Positions 1 through 8,553 of a DNA stretch of 64,000 nt are shown piece after piece. Every line of letters begins with the position of its first letter. The stretch's first letter is position 1. The notes under the pieces are model-generated. The model searched no databases, was not told where the DNA came from, and saw only the letters and a program-made list of their open reading frames with translations. The translations under genes were made by a program, and so were the position numbers. The stretch is from Sphingobium terrigena (lineage in GTDB: Bacteria > Pseudomonadota > Alphaproteobacteria > Sphingomonadales > Sphingomonadaceae): assembly GCF_003591655.1 (NCBI RefSeq), contig NZ_QVRA01000007.1, positions 62,001-126,000 of the forward strand. Direction: 5' to 3'.

Positions 1-50
1 GTGCGTGTGATTAGGGGAGATGTGAAACAAGCGCCAGCCCCTTGGCGCTG

Positions 51-100
51 CCGTCATGCCAGCCTCTACCCCGTCATGCCAGCGAAGGCTGGCATCTCAG
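51..100. repeat. REP-like palindromic repeat, left copy
   Basis: The 13-base string CCGTCATGCCAGC occurs twice (51-63 and 71-83). The second copy continues into a palindrome in which GCCAGC and GCTGGC flank the short centre GAAG. An inverted copy lies at 419-438, on the other side of the GIY-YIG gene, and a related unit is found at 41479-41561. Confidence 0.7.
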
Positions 101-104
101 GCGA

Positions 105-392
105 CTACACGATGAAGTCGAAGAGATCGCGCCATTCCGGGTTCATTTCCTCGATCAACCGGATTTTCCATTCGCGCTTCCACGCCTTGATCGCTTTCTC
201 CCGCGCTATGGCATCCGCGATATGATCATGGCGTTCCGCCAGAACGAGACGATGCAGATTATACTGGCGACAGAAATCCGACCCAACGCCGCGCCGATGC
301 TGGTCCACGCGCGCATGGAGTAAATTGGTCACGCCAACATACAGCACGCCACGCGGCTTGTTGGTCATGATGTAGGTCCAGCCGCCGCGCAT
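105..392 (-). CDS. GIY-YIG nuclease-domain protein
   Basis: Small protein of 95 residues with the GIY-YIG core: a YIM strand near residue 8, then the VLYVGVT strand, followed by a conserved arginine helix and a KAWKREWK basic segment. Single-domain GIY-YIG proteins of this size (UrvC/UPF0213 type) are common, and their cellular role is mostly unknown; metal-dependent DNA cleavage is the family activity. I chose the ATG at 392, because the upstream in-frame ATG at 446 would place the REP-like repeat inside the protein. The gene is framed by inverted copies of that repeat, which suggests it has moved or is maintained together with it. Confidence 0.8.
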   Translation of the reverse strand: MRGGWTYIMTNKPRGVLYVGVTNLLHARVDQHRRGVGSDFCRQYNLHRLVLAERHDHIADAIAREKAIKAWKREWKIRLIEEMNPEWRDLFDFIV

Positions 393-418
393 GGGGCAAA
401 TGTTACGCGCCGCCGCCC

Positions 419-438
419 GAGATGCCAGCCTTCGCGGG
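419..438. repeat. REP-like palindromic repeat, right copy (inverted)
   Basis: GAGATGCCAGCCTTCGC here is nearly the exact reverse complement of the left copy (GCCAGCGAAGGCTGGCATCTC region, 80-100). The pair brackets the GIY-YIG gene. Confidence 0.7.
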
Positions 439-973
439 ACCAGCAATGTTGTAACTCCTTGGAAATTGCGATCTGATCCGTGCCACGCCTAACCGGTTTA
501 GCGGTCGCCGACAGCGGTGGATGGCTCGCCGACCATCCTCAGAAGGCGGAAAGAAATGCACGGCTTGCGGTTCGGCTAAATTGTAGGAAACCGTTCCCAG
601 CCAATATATTGTCGAAACGACGCATCCACGTATCGGCCCTCCCAGGACAGAGTCTACTTAGGCGGAAAGGCGAGAAACCTCACCGGTCAAAGATATCAAT
701 AGTTTACAATTTTAATGCGGATTTTATCACTATTTTTCAATAACTTGCTTAACGTCACTTTTTGCACCGCCGTCACAATAAGCCTGAGCGCGGCGTTCAA
801 TTGGCCCCGAATTAGAACCTAGGAACTGCCGGGGTGCAGGTTATGTCCTGCAGGTCGCATGAATACGTATGTGGGATTATGTGCAGGCTGGCCAGCGCGA
901 GCTAACGTTTTCCTACATTCGCGAGAGCGGCAAGAAGCGCCATTACAGGCGTCTTGGGGAGGGTGTTTCTACA
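439..973. other. Non-coding region upstream of the TonB-dependent receptor
   Basis: No convincing gene. It contains an AT-rich stretch (about 690-780) that is a plausible promoter region for the receptor, and the candidate LacI-type operator at 860-871. Short open frames here lack recognisable domains. Confidence 0.5.
860..871. promoter_or_regulatory. Candidate LacI-family operator before the receptor gene
   Basis: TGAATACGTATG contains the perfect 8-base palindrome ATACGTAT with a CG centre, as is usual for LacI-family operators. The same 12 bases occur at 4984-4995 in the divergent regulator/amylase promoter. The sharing of the site is seen directly; binding by the LacI-type regulator is inferred. 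Confidence 0.65.
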
Positions 974-3751
974 ATGCACAATTTTTACTGTTCCGTCCTG
1001 CGCACGGCACTTATGGCAAGTGTTACGCTTTCTGTATCGTCGATCGCTTCCGCGCAAACGACCGATATGCCTGCCGCCGCCGACCAACCCGTCGATGCCA
1101 TCGTCGTCACCGGCATCCGCGCATCGCTGGCCTCCGCTGCCAAGATGAAGCGCGATTCGGTGTTGATCGTCGATTCCATCACCGCCGAAGATGTCGGCAA
1201 GCTGCCCGACGTCTCGATCGCGGACTCGCTCGCCCGCCTGCCGGGCGTCACCGCCCAACGTCTCGAAGGGCGCGACCAGCGCCTGTCGATCCGCGGCCTT
1301 GGCCCGGACTTTTCCACCACCCTGCTCAACGGGCGCGAACAGGTGACCGTCGGCGACAATCGCGGCGTGGAATATGATCAATATCCGTCCGAATTCTTCC
1401 AGAACGTCAATGTCTACAAGAGTTCCGACGCAGCCCTGATCGCGGCCGGCATTTCCGGCACGGTCGACCTTAGGATGCTCCGCCCGCTCGACAAGAATGA
1501 CCGCATCATCGCCGTTGCCCTGCGTGGCCAGATGAATGGCCTCGACAAGCTGAACCCGGATGGCGAACGTTATGGCTATCGCGCGTCGGCCACCTATGTC
1601 GATCAATATGCCGACGATACGCTGGGCCTCGCCATCGGCTTCTCCGCCTCGCACACCCCGTCGCAAAATGAGCGCTTCAACGCCTGGGGCTATCCGACCG
1701 ATGCGGACAACAACCTGATCATCGGCGGCGCCAAACCCTATGTCCAATCCAACCTGTTGAAGCGCTACGGCGCGGTCGCCACGCTGGAATGGCAGCCGAG
1801 CGACAATTTCCATTCGACCTTCGACGTCCTCTATTCGCATTTTGAGGAAGAACAGCGCCTGCGCGGCATCGAATTTCCGCTGGTCTGGGGCACCAATGTC
1901 GGCGTCAGCGATGTGACGGTGGAAGATGGCTTCGTCACCGGCGCGACCTTCAGCAACGTCTATGGCGTGCAGCGCAACGATTATAACAAGCGCACCGCCG
2001 ACACCATCTCGCTGGGCTGGAACAACCAGTTCCGCCTGAACGACAGGCTTTACTTGAACGTCGATGCCAGCTGGTCGCGCGCCAAGCGCACCGACTTCCT
2101 GCTCGAAACCTATTCGGGCACCGGCTATCTGCGGTCGGGCGTGCCCGACACCGTGCGCGTCGATCGCCAGTCCAACGGCCTGTTTCAGATCGTGCCGACC
2201 ATCGACTATACCGACACCAGCATCATCAGCCTGACCGATCCCAATGGCTGGGGCTATAATGGCACGACCGCCGTGGTGCAGGCGGGATTCCTGAACCAGC
2301 CCAAATTCATCGACGATCTGCGCTCGTTCCGCACGAACCTGACGGGCGAGATTGAAGGCAGCATCTTCAGCAACTGGGAAGTCGGCGGCAATTACAGCCG
2401 TCGCAAGAAAACCAGCGCCTTCACCAGCTATTTCCTGTGTCCGACGGGCGGCACTGATTGCACCATCGCGGGCGGCACCCCCGGTTCAGCCCCCGTTCCC
2501 AGCGAAGCGCTGCTCGGCTCCAACGTCTCGCTCGGCTATCTGGGCGTTCCGGCGATGCTGACGCTTGATCCGCTCTATCTCTACAATAATGTCCTCGACG
2601 CGGTATATGATAATCGCCCGCAATCGCTCGTGCGCGATAACTTCGTGAAGGAAGATGTGTTCACGGGCTATGCCAAGATGACGATGGACGGCGAACTGGG
2701 CGGCAAGCCGCTCAAGGGCGCGTTCGGCGCGCAGGTGATCCATTCCAGGCAGCGCTCGGTCGGCACTATTTCCAGCTTCGCGAATGGCGTGGTTACGGTG
2801 GTGCCTGCTTCGGGCAAGACCAGCTATACCGATTTCCTGCCGAGCGCGCAGATGTCGGTCGAGCTGGAGCCCGGTTTCTTCATCAAACTGGGCGCGGCGC
2901 AGGCCATGGTCCGCCCGCGCCTCGACCAGGAGCGGGTGAACCAGGAATTCAGCTTCGATCCCTCAAAGATCGGCCTGGGTTCCGACCCGTTCAACAGCCC
3001 GTTCAGCTCGAACGGCGGCAACACCAATTTGCGTCCCTATCAATCGACCAATATCGACCTGTCGGTGGAACGCTATTTCCGCAATGGCGGCTATGTCTCG
3101 CTGTCAGGCTATTTCAAGAACCTGACCGACTTCGTCGATCCCAATAACAATATCGCTTATGACTTCTCGTCGCTTCTGCCCGCCTTGCCTGCCGATATTC
3201 GCAACGAAATCATCGCCAATGGCGGCGCCATCGGCTTGTTGAAGGCACCCGCCAACAACGGCAAGGGCACGATCATCGGCGCGGAAGCCACCGCATCGCT
3301 GCCCTTCAAGCTGTTCACCGAGACCCTTGATGGTTTCGGCCTCTTCGCCAGCGGCTCCTACACCCACAGCGAAGTCAAATATGGCAGCAATCCCGGCGCG
3401 ACCGTGACCCTGCCGGGCCTGTCCAAATGGGTCGCGAGCGGCACCGCCTATTTTGAACGCAGCGGCTTCCAGGCACGAGTAAGCTATCGCTACCGCTCAT
3501 CCTTCCTGGGCGAAGTCGCTGGCCTGTCGGCAGCCCCCACCTTCCGCACGGCCAAGGCGGAAGGCATATTGGACGCACAGATCGGCTATGAATTCCAGTC
3601 GGGTCCGCTCACCGGCCTGTCGATCTTGCTCCAGGGCAAGAACCTGACCGACCAGCCCTTCGTCACCTACCAGAATGACGACCCGCGCCAGGTCATCGAC
3701 TATCAACGCTATGGCCGCGATTATTATCTGGGCCTCACCTACAAATTCTAA
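974..3751 (+). CDS. TonB-dependent receptor, probable maltodextrin uptake
   Basis: Outer-membrane receptor of 925 residues that would import oligosaccharides with TonB energy. A signal peptide ends near SIASA (about residue 26), followed by a TonB-box-like VDAIVVTG segment. The plug begins with RASLASAAKMKRDSVL, typical of the large sugar-associated receptors of Caulobacter and sphingomonads; the barrel ends in a terminal phenylalanine (YKF). The ATG at 974 was chosen because it opens directly on the signal peptide and follows GGGAGGG; an in-frame start at 869 would add an unlikely leader and overlap the operator. The substrate is inferred from the adjacent amylase, glucosidases and sugar transporter. 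A strong terminator follows. Confidence 0.9.
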   Translation: MHNFYCSVLRTALMASVTLSVSSIASAQTTDMPAAADQPVDAIVVTGIRASLASAAKMKRDSVLIVDSITAEDVGKLPDVSIADSLARLPGVTAQRLEGRDQRLSIRGLGPDFSTTLLNGREQVTVGDNRGVEYDQYPSEFFQNVNVYKSSDAALIAAGISGTVDLRMLRPLDKNDRIIAVALRGQMNGLDKLNPDGERYGYRASATYVDQYADDTLGLAIGFSASHTPSQNERFNAWGYPTDADNNLIIGGAKPYVQSNLLKRYGAVATLEWQPSDNFHSTFDVLYSHFEEEQRLRGIEFPLVWGTNVGVSDVTVEDGFVTGATFSNVYGVQRNDYNKRTADTISLGWNNQFRLNDRLYLNVDASWSRAKRTDFLLETYSGTGYLRSGVPDTVRVDRQSNGLFQIVPTIDYTDTSIISLTDPNGWGYNGTTAVVQAGFLNQPKFIDDLRSFRTNLTGEIEGSIFSNWEVGGNYSRRKKTSAFTSYFLCPTGGTDCTIAGGTPGSAPVPSEALLGSNVSLGYLGVPAMLTLDPLYLYNNVLDAVYDNRPQSLVRDNFVKEDVFTGYAKMTMDGELGGKPLKGAFGAQVIHSRQRSVGTISSFANGVVTVVPASGKTSYTDFLPSAQMSVELEPGFFIKLGAAQAMVRPRLDQERVNQEFSFDPSKIGLGSDPFNSPFSSNGGNTNLRPYQSTNIDLSVERYFRNGGYVSLSGYFKNLTDFVDPNNNIAYDFSSLLPALPADIRNEIIANGGAIGLLKAPANNGKGTIIGAEATASLPFKLFTETLDGFGLFASGSYTHSEVKYGSNPGATVTLPGLSKWVASGTAYFERSGFQARVSYRYRSSFLGEVAGLSAAPTFRTAKAEGILDAQIGYEFQSGPLTGLSILLQGKNLTDQPFVTYQNDDPRQVIDYQRYGRDYYLGLTYKF

Positions 3752-3821
3752 CGCCTCCTAAATCCGCCCCCGGCGGGGGAGGATGCCCCTCTAATCTGCC
3801 TGACTGCACGCAGGCAGTTCC

Positions 3822-3863
3822 GGGACCGCCGCTTCTTTCAGGAGAGGGCGGTCCCTATTTTTT
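3822..3863 (+). terminator. Rho-independent terminator of the receptor gene
   Basis: GGGACCGCC and GGCGGTCCC form a 9-bp stem, followed by TATTTTTTC. Confidence 0.85.
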
Positions 3864-3916
3864 CAGCAACATTGCCGATTTCCACCGTTCGGGCTGCGCG
3901 AGCGTGTGAAACGCGA

Positions 3917-4939
3917 TCAGGCGGTCATCCGGCTGACCAACCGTGTCGCCAGCAGCGTCGGCGTCACCGGCTTGCCCTTGATCTGGGCGATCAGCGCATC
4001 GACCAGCACTTCGCCCGCAAGCAGATAATCCTGCGCAACGGTGGTCAGCGGCGGGCGCGTCAGGCTGACCGCGGGAATATCGTCGAAACCGATCATCGCC
4101 ACATCGTTCGGCACCGTCATCCCCGCCTCTTCCAGCGCGCGCATCGCGCCGATCGCGATCAGATCTGACCCGGCGAAAATAGCATCGAACGGAATGCCGC
4201 GCGCGATCAGGCGGCGCGCCGCTTCATGGCCGGAATGTTCGATCGACAGCGCATCGACATGCAGCCCCGGATCGACCGGTAGACCCGCCTCCACCATCGC
4301 TTCGGTCAGCCCCGCATAACGATCGCGAAATTCGGGATAGCGGTTGGACGCATCGCCCAGAAAGGCAATCGAACGGCGGCCGCGTTCGATCAGATGCCGG
4401 CCCGCATCGCGCCCACCCTGCCGATTATCGCAACCGATGGTCATGCCCAACGCATGGTCATCGACCGAACCCCAGCGGACGAAATGCGTCCCCTGCGCCA
4501 CCAGCTGTTCCAGGCGGACACGGTAAATCTCGTAATTGCCATAACCGAGCAGGATGATGCCGTCGGCCTTGCGACTATCTTCATAATCGACATGCCAGTC
4601 GGTCGATAATTGCTGAAAGGATGTCAGCAGGTCATAGCCCCGCTTGGCGCAGGTTTGCAGGATCGGCCCCAGCATCGACAGGAAGAAGGGATTGATCCAG
4701 CTTTCGTCGGGCAGCAGATCCTCGAAGAACAGCAGCGCCAGCGTGTTGCTCTTTCCCCGGCGCAGCGATGACGCATTCTTGTCCACCGCATAGTTGAGCT
4801 GGCGGGCGATCGCCTCGATCCGCTTGCGCGTCCCCTCGCTGACCGTGGGGTCGCCGCGCAGCGCGCGCGATACGGTCGGCTGGGAAACACCGGCCAATGT
4901 CGCGATGTCGAACGACGTGATTTTCTCATTGACGGCCAT
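3917..4939 (-). CDS. LacI-family transcriptional regulator of the maltodextrin locus
   Basis: 340 residues, the usual LacI-family length. The N-terminal helix-turn-helix (about residues 9-30, DIATLAGVSQPTVSRALRG) binds the operator. A hinge (NASSLRRGKSNTLALL) leads into a periplasmic-binding-protein-like effector domain with the family features GCDNRQGGRDAGRHL and AIFAGSDLIAIGAMRALEE. It is divergent from the amylase gene and convergent with the receptor gene, and the palindrome ATACGTAT lies between it and the amylase. It most likely represses the cluster and is released by maltose or a related sugar; the effector is inferred from context only. Confidence 0.93.
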   Translation of the reverse strand: MAVNEKITSFDIATLAGVSQPTVSRALRGDPTVSEGTRKRIEAIARQLNYAVDKNASSLRRGKSNTLALLFFEDLLPDESWINPFFLSMLGPILQTCAKRGYDLLTSFQQLSTDWHVDYEDSRKADGIILLGYGNYEIYRVRLEQLVAQGTHFVRWGSVDDHALGMTIGCDNRQGGRDAGRHLIERGRRSIAFLGDASNRYPEFRDRYAGLTEAMVEAGLPVDPGLHVDALSIEHSGHEAARRLIARGIPFDAIFAGSDLIAIGAMRALEEAGMTVPNDVAMIGFDDIPAVSLTRPPLTTVAQDYLLAGEVLVDALIAQIKGKPVTPTLLATRLVSRMTA

Positions 4940-4983
4940 CGCCTGATCCTACGCCGCTCCGGCACGCTTGGAAAGCCGGGCTT

Positions 4984-4995
4984 TGAATACGTATG
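4984..4995. promoter_or_regulatory. Candidate LacI-family operator, regulator/amylase divergent promoter
   Basis: TGAATACGTATG, identical over 12 bases to the site at 860-871. It lies 45 bases upstream of the regulator start and 92 bases upstream of the amylase start, so one site could control both directions. Confidence 0.65.
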
Positions 4996-5086
4996 TCGCA
5001 TCCTTGGCCGCACCGACAAAGGCCGACTAAGAAGGGGGCATAAGACCGCGGCGATCAGGCCAGTGCGGACCAGAGGAGGAAGAGGA

Positions 5087-6946
5087 ATGCGAAAGCGCAA
5101 TCCCATGCTGTTTGCCGCGCTGATGGCGCTGGCCACCCCCGCCCTGTCAGCACCCGCCGCGCCGCCCGCTCCCGCAGATTTTCGCGCCCGCCTGCCGGAG
5201 GATGAAATCATCTATTTCGTCCTGCCCGACCGTTTCGACAATGGCGATCCGCGCAATGACAAGGGCGACTTTGGCGGCGACCGGTTGACCCATGGCTATG
5301 ACCCCACGGCCAAGGGCTTTTTCCATGGCGGCGACCTCAAAGGCCTCACCCGACGGCTCGACTATATTCAGGGGCTGGGCGCGACCGCCATCTGGGTCGG
5401 CCCCATCTTCCGCAACAAGCCGGTGCAGGGCGCCAAGGGCCAGGAAAGCGCGGGCTATCACGGCTATTGGATCACCGACTTCAACCATGTCGATCCGCAT
5501 TTCGGCACCGACGCTGATTTCGCGGCACTGGTGGAGGCCGCACACGGGCGGGGCATGAAAGTCTATATGGACATCATCGCCAACCACACCGCCGACGTCA
5601 TCCATTATCGCGAATGCGCCGTTTCCGCCTGCACCTACCGCTCGCGCGCGGACTATCCCTATCAACGGCGCGGCGGCGTCACCGGCCAGCCGATCAATCC
5701 CGGCTTCACCAGCGATGATGACCATCGCGCGGACAATTTCGCCCAACTGACCGATCCGTCCTACGCCTATACGCCCTATATCCCCAAGGGCGAGGAACAG
5801 GCCAAGACGCCCGCCTGGCTGAACGACGTCACCCTCTATCATAACCGGGGCGAAACGACCTATCGCGGCGAAAGCGCGACGATGGGCGATTTCGTCGGGC
5901 TGGACGACCTCATGACCGAAAATCCGCGCGTCATCGCGGGGATGATCGAGATATTCGGCGACTGGATCGACCGTTTCGGTGTCGATGGATTCCGCGTCGA
6001 TACCGCCCGCCATGTCGACCCGCATTTCTGGCAGGCCTTCGTCCCCGCCATGCAGGCCCGCGCAAAAGCCAAAGGCATCCCCAATTTCCACATCTTCGGC
6101 GAAGTGTCGGAAAGCGATATCCTGTCCGGCCCACTTGCCTGGCACACGCGCGAGGGCGGCTTTCCCTCGGTCCTCGACTTCGCCTTCCATCAGGTCGCGA
6201 TCCAGACCGTCGCGGGCAAGGGCGCAACCGCCCTGTGGGAAAAGATGCTCCAGGGCGATGCCCTCTATGTCCAGGGTGAAGCCACCGCGCGGCAACTGCC
6301 GACCTTCATCAGCAATCATGACAATGGCCGCTTCGCCACCTTCGTCCGCCGCGCCTTTCCCGCCGCCAGCGAACAGGAAGTGCTGGACCGCGTCACGCTC
6401 GGCCACGCCATGATGCTGACGCTGCGCGGCGCACCAACGCTCTATTATGGCGATGAACAGGGCTTTTCCGGTGACGGCGGCGATCAGGACGCGCGCGAGG
6501 ATATGTTCGGCAGCAAGGTCGCCATCTACAACGACAACCGCCTCGTCGGCACGGACGCCACGACCGCCACGCCCCGCTTCGATCCCGCGCACAGCCTCTA
6601 TCGCACCATCGCCGCGCTCGCCCGCTTGCGCACCGCCCACCCTGCCCTGCGCCGGGGCAAGCAGGTGGTACGCGCCCGGTCGGAGGAACCCGGCCTGTTC
6701 GCCCTCTCCCGCTTCGACCCCGACACTGGCGCTGAATATCTGATCGCCTTCAACACATCGACCGCGCCGATCCAGACCCATGTCCAGGTCGATGTCCGGT
6801 CGGACGCTTTCGTCACGCTGGCGGGCGCACCCTGCGCTGGCCCAGTCGCTGCCCCCGGCAGCCTGGCCGTCACCCTCCCCCCGCTCGGCTACAGCCTGTG
6901 CGCCGTGCGCGCGCTGCCTTCCCCATCTGCAAAGTCCCCTGAATGA
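5087..6946 (+). CDS. Exported GH13 alpha-amylase-type glycosidase
   Basis: 619 residues. A signal peptide (basic start, hydrophobic core, cleavage after about residue 22) sends it to the periplasm or beyond, where it would cut imported malto-oligosaccharides. The GH13 barrel is clear: DIIANHTAD (about 162-170), GFRVDTARH with nucleophile Asp305, FGEVSES with acid/base Glu339 and FISNHDNGRF with Asp412. It ends in a beta-sandwich domain. The ATG at 5087 follows GAGGAGGAAGAGG, a very strong ribosome site. It overlaps the next gene by ATGA and so is probably translationally coupled to it. Subfamily and exact product profile cannot be set from sequence alone. Confidence 0.93.
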   Translation: MRKRNPMLFAALMALATPALSAPAAPPAPADFRARLPEDEIIYFVLPDRFDNGDPRNDKGDFGGDRLTHGYDPTAKGFFHGGDLKGLTRRLDYIQGLGATAIWVGPIFRNKPVQGAKGQESAGYHGYWITDFNHVDPHFGTDADFAALVEAAHGRGMKVYMDIIANHTADVIHYRECAVSACTYRSRADYPYQRRGGVTGQPINPGFTSDDDHRADNFAQLTDPSYAYTPYIPKGEEQAKTPAWLNDVTLYHNRGETTYRGESATMGDFVGLDDLMTENPRVIAGMIEIFGDWIDRFGVDGFRVDTARHVDPHFWQAFVPAMQARAKAKGIPNFHIFGEVSESDILSGPLAWHTREGGFPSVLDFAFHQVAIQTVAGKGATALWEKMLQGDALYVQGEATARQLPTFISNHDNGRFATFVRRAFPAASEQEVLDRVTLGHAMMLTLRGAPTLYYGDEQGFSGDGGDQDAREDMFGSKVAIYNDNRLVGTDATTATPRFDPAHSLYRTIAALARLRTAHPALRRGKQVVRARSEEPGLFALSRFDPDTGAEYLIAFNTSTAPIQTHVQVDVRSDAFVTLAGAPCAGPVAAPGSLAVTLPPLGYSLCAVRALPSPSAKSPE

Positions 6947-8553
6947 CCGACATGCCTGAACCATGGTGGCGCGGTGCCGCCATCTACCAAATCTATCCGC
7001 GCAGCTTCGCCGACTCCAATGGCGACGGTATCGGCGACCTCAACGGCATTACCGCCCGCCTGCCTTATGTCGCGTCACTGGGGGTCGATGCGATCTGGCT
7101 GTCGCCATTCTTCAAAAGCCCGATGCGCGACTTCGGCTATGACGTGTCGGACTATTGCGACGTCGATCCGATTTTCGGCACGCTCGCCGATTTCGATGCG
7201 CTGGTCGCCCGTGCCCATGCGCTGGGCCTGCGCGTCATCGTCGATCAGGTCTGGGCGCATACATCCGACCAGCATGGCTGGTTCGTCGAAAGCCGCGCCA
7301 GCCGCAACAATGCCAAGGCCGACTGGTATGTCTGGGCCGATGCCAAGCCGGACGGATCACCGCCCAATAATTGGCAGTCCGTCTTCGGCGGTCCGGCCTG
7401 GACCTGGGACGCACGGCGTGGCCAATATTATATGCACAGCTTCCTGCGCGAACAGCCGCAATTGCACCTGCACCACCCGGACGTGCAGGCGGCCGTGTTC
7501 GACATCATCCGCTTCTGGCTCGACCGGGGCGTCGATGGCTTTCGCATCGATGCGATCAACCATTCGATGCACGATCCAGAGCTGCGCGATAATCCGCCCG
7601 CACCCGACGATGGCAGCCTGCGCACCCGCCCGTTCGATTTCCAGATCAAGACCTATAATCAGAGCCACCCGAACATCCCCCTGTTCCTGGAGAAAGTCCG
7701 CAGCGTGTTCGACGCCTATCCTGATCGCTTCACCGTCGCCGAAGTCGGCGGCGCGGACAGCGACCGGGAGATGAAGGCCTTTACTCAGGGCGACCAGCGC
7801 CTCAACACCGCCTATGGCTTCGACTTCCTCTATGCCCCTGCCTTGACCAGCGACTTGATGAAAAGCGCGCTGCAAAAATGGCCGGCGGAACAGGGGATCG
7901 GCTGGCCAAGCTGGGCCTTTGAAAATCATGATGCCCCGCGCGCCGTGTCGCGCTGGGCCAAGGACCATGACCCGCAAGCCTATTGCCGGATGAAAATGCT
8001 GCTGCTCGCCTGCCTGCGCGGCAATATCTTCCTCTATTATGGCGAGGAATTGGGCCTGTCGCAGGTCGATATCGCGTTCGAGGATCTGCAAGACCCCGAA
8101 GCCATCGCCAATTGGCCACTCACCCTGTCCCGCGACGGCGCCCGCACGCCGATGCCGTGGATCGCCGATGCGCCCTATCTCGGTTTCTCCGACGCCAAAC
8201 CCTGGCTACCGATCGGGGAAGCGCATCGCCCGCTCGCCGTCGATCGGCAGGAGGCGGACGCCGCCTCCCTGCTGCACTGGACTCGTGAGGTTCTCGCCTT
8301 GCGCAAGGCCTATCCTGCCCTGCGCGCCGGCACCGTGGACTTTCGGGAGATGCCCGGTGACCTGCTTGCCTTCGAACGCAGCCATGGCGGCGAACAGCTG
8401 CTCTGCATCTTCAACCTTGGCGATCAGCCGGTCAGTTGGACGCCGCACGATGCGGACCGCTGGCAGCCGATGCTGACATGCGGGGGTACCACGGCATGGC
8501 ACTTCCCCGCCGCCGCCGCCCTCGTCGCCCACTATCAAGGACATATAGCATGA
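6943..8553 (+). CDS. GH13 alpha-glucosidase (oligo-1,4/1,6-glucosidase type)
   Basis: 536 residues, no signal peptide, so probably cytoplasmic. Typical start of the family: WWRGAAIYQIYPRSFADSNGDG with a calcium-type loop. Catalytic set: GFRIDAINH with nucleophile Asp203, VAEVGG with Glu267 and FENHD with Asp330. Region I reads DQVWAHTSD, the form common in GH13 subfamily 23 alpha-glucosidases of Proteobacteria. It would release glucose from maltose and maltodextrins taken in by the downstream transporter. The start overlaps the amylase stop (ATGA) and its own stop overlaps the next ATG. Confidence 0.93.
   Translation: MTDMPEPWWRGAAIYQIYPRSFADSNGDGIGDLNGITARLPYVASLGVDAIWLSPFFKSPMRDFGYDVSDYCDVDPIFGTLADFDALVARAHALGLRVIVDQVWAHTSDQHGWFVESRASRNNAKADWYVWADAKPDGSPPNNWQSVFGGPAWTWDARRGQYYMHSFLREQPQLHLHHPDVQAAVFDIIRFWLDRGVDGFRIDAINHSMHDPELRDNPPAPDDGSLRTRPFDFQIKTYNQSHPNIPLFLEKVRSVFDAYPDRFTVAEVGGADSDREMKAFTQGDQRLNTAYGFDFLYAPALTSDLMKSALQKWPAEQGIGWPSWAFENHDAPRAVSRWAKDHDPQAYCRMKMLLLACLRGNIFLYYGEELGLSQVDIAFEDLQDPEAIANWPLTLSRDGARTPMPWIADAPYLGFSDAKPWLPIGEAHRPLAVDRQEADAASLLHWTREVLALRKAYPALRAGTVDFREMPGDLLAFERSHGGEQLLCIFNLGDQPVSWTPHDADRWQPMLTCGGTTAWHFPAAAALVAHYQGHIA

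Noticed and set aside
480..743. 87-codon plus-strand open frame upstream of the receptor
   Set aside because: No recognisable features, irregular composition, and it lies in an AT-rich promoter-like region.
869..973. N-terminal extension of the TonB receptor by 35 residues
   Set aside because: It would place the operator in the coding region and hide the signal peptide.
5147..6964. 605-codon minus-strand frame opposite the amylase gene
   Set aside because: Shadow frame caused by high GC; the plus strand carries all GH13 motifs. The same applies to other long antisense frames, such as those opposite the GH97, relaxase and dnaE genes.
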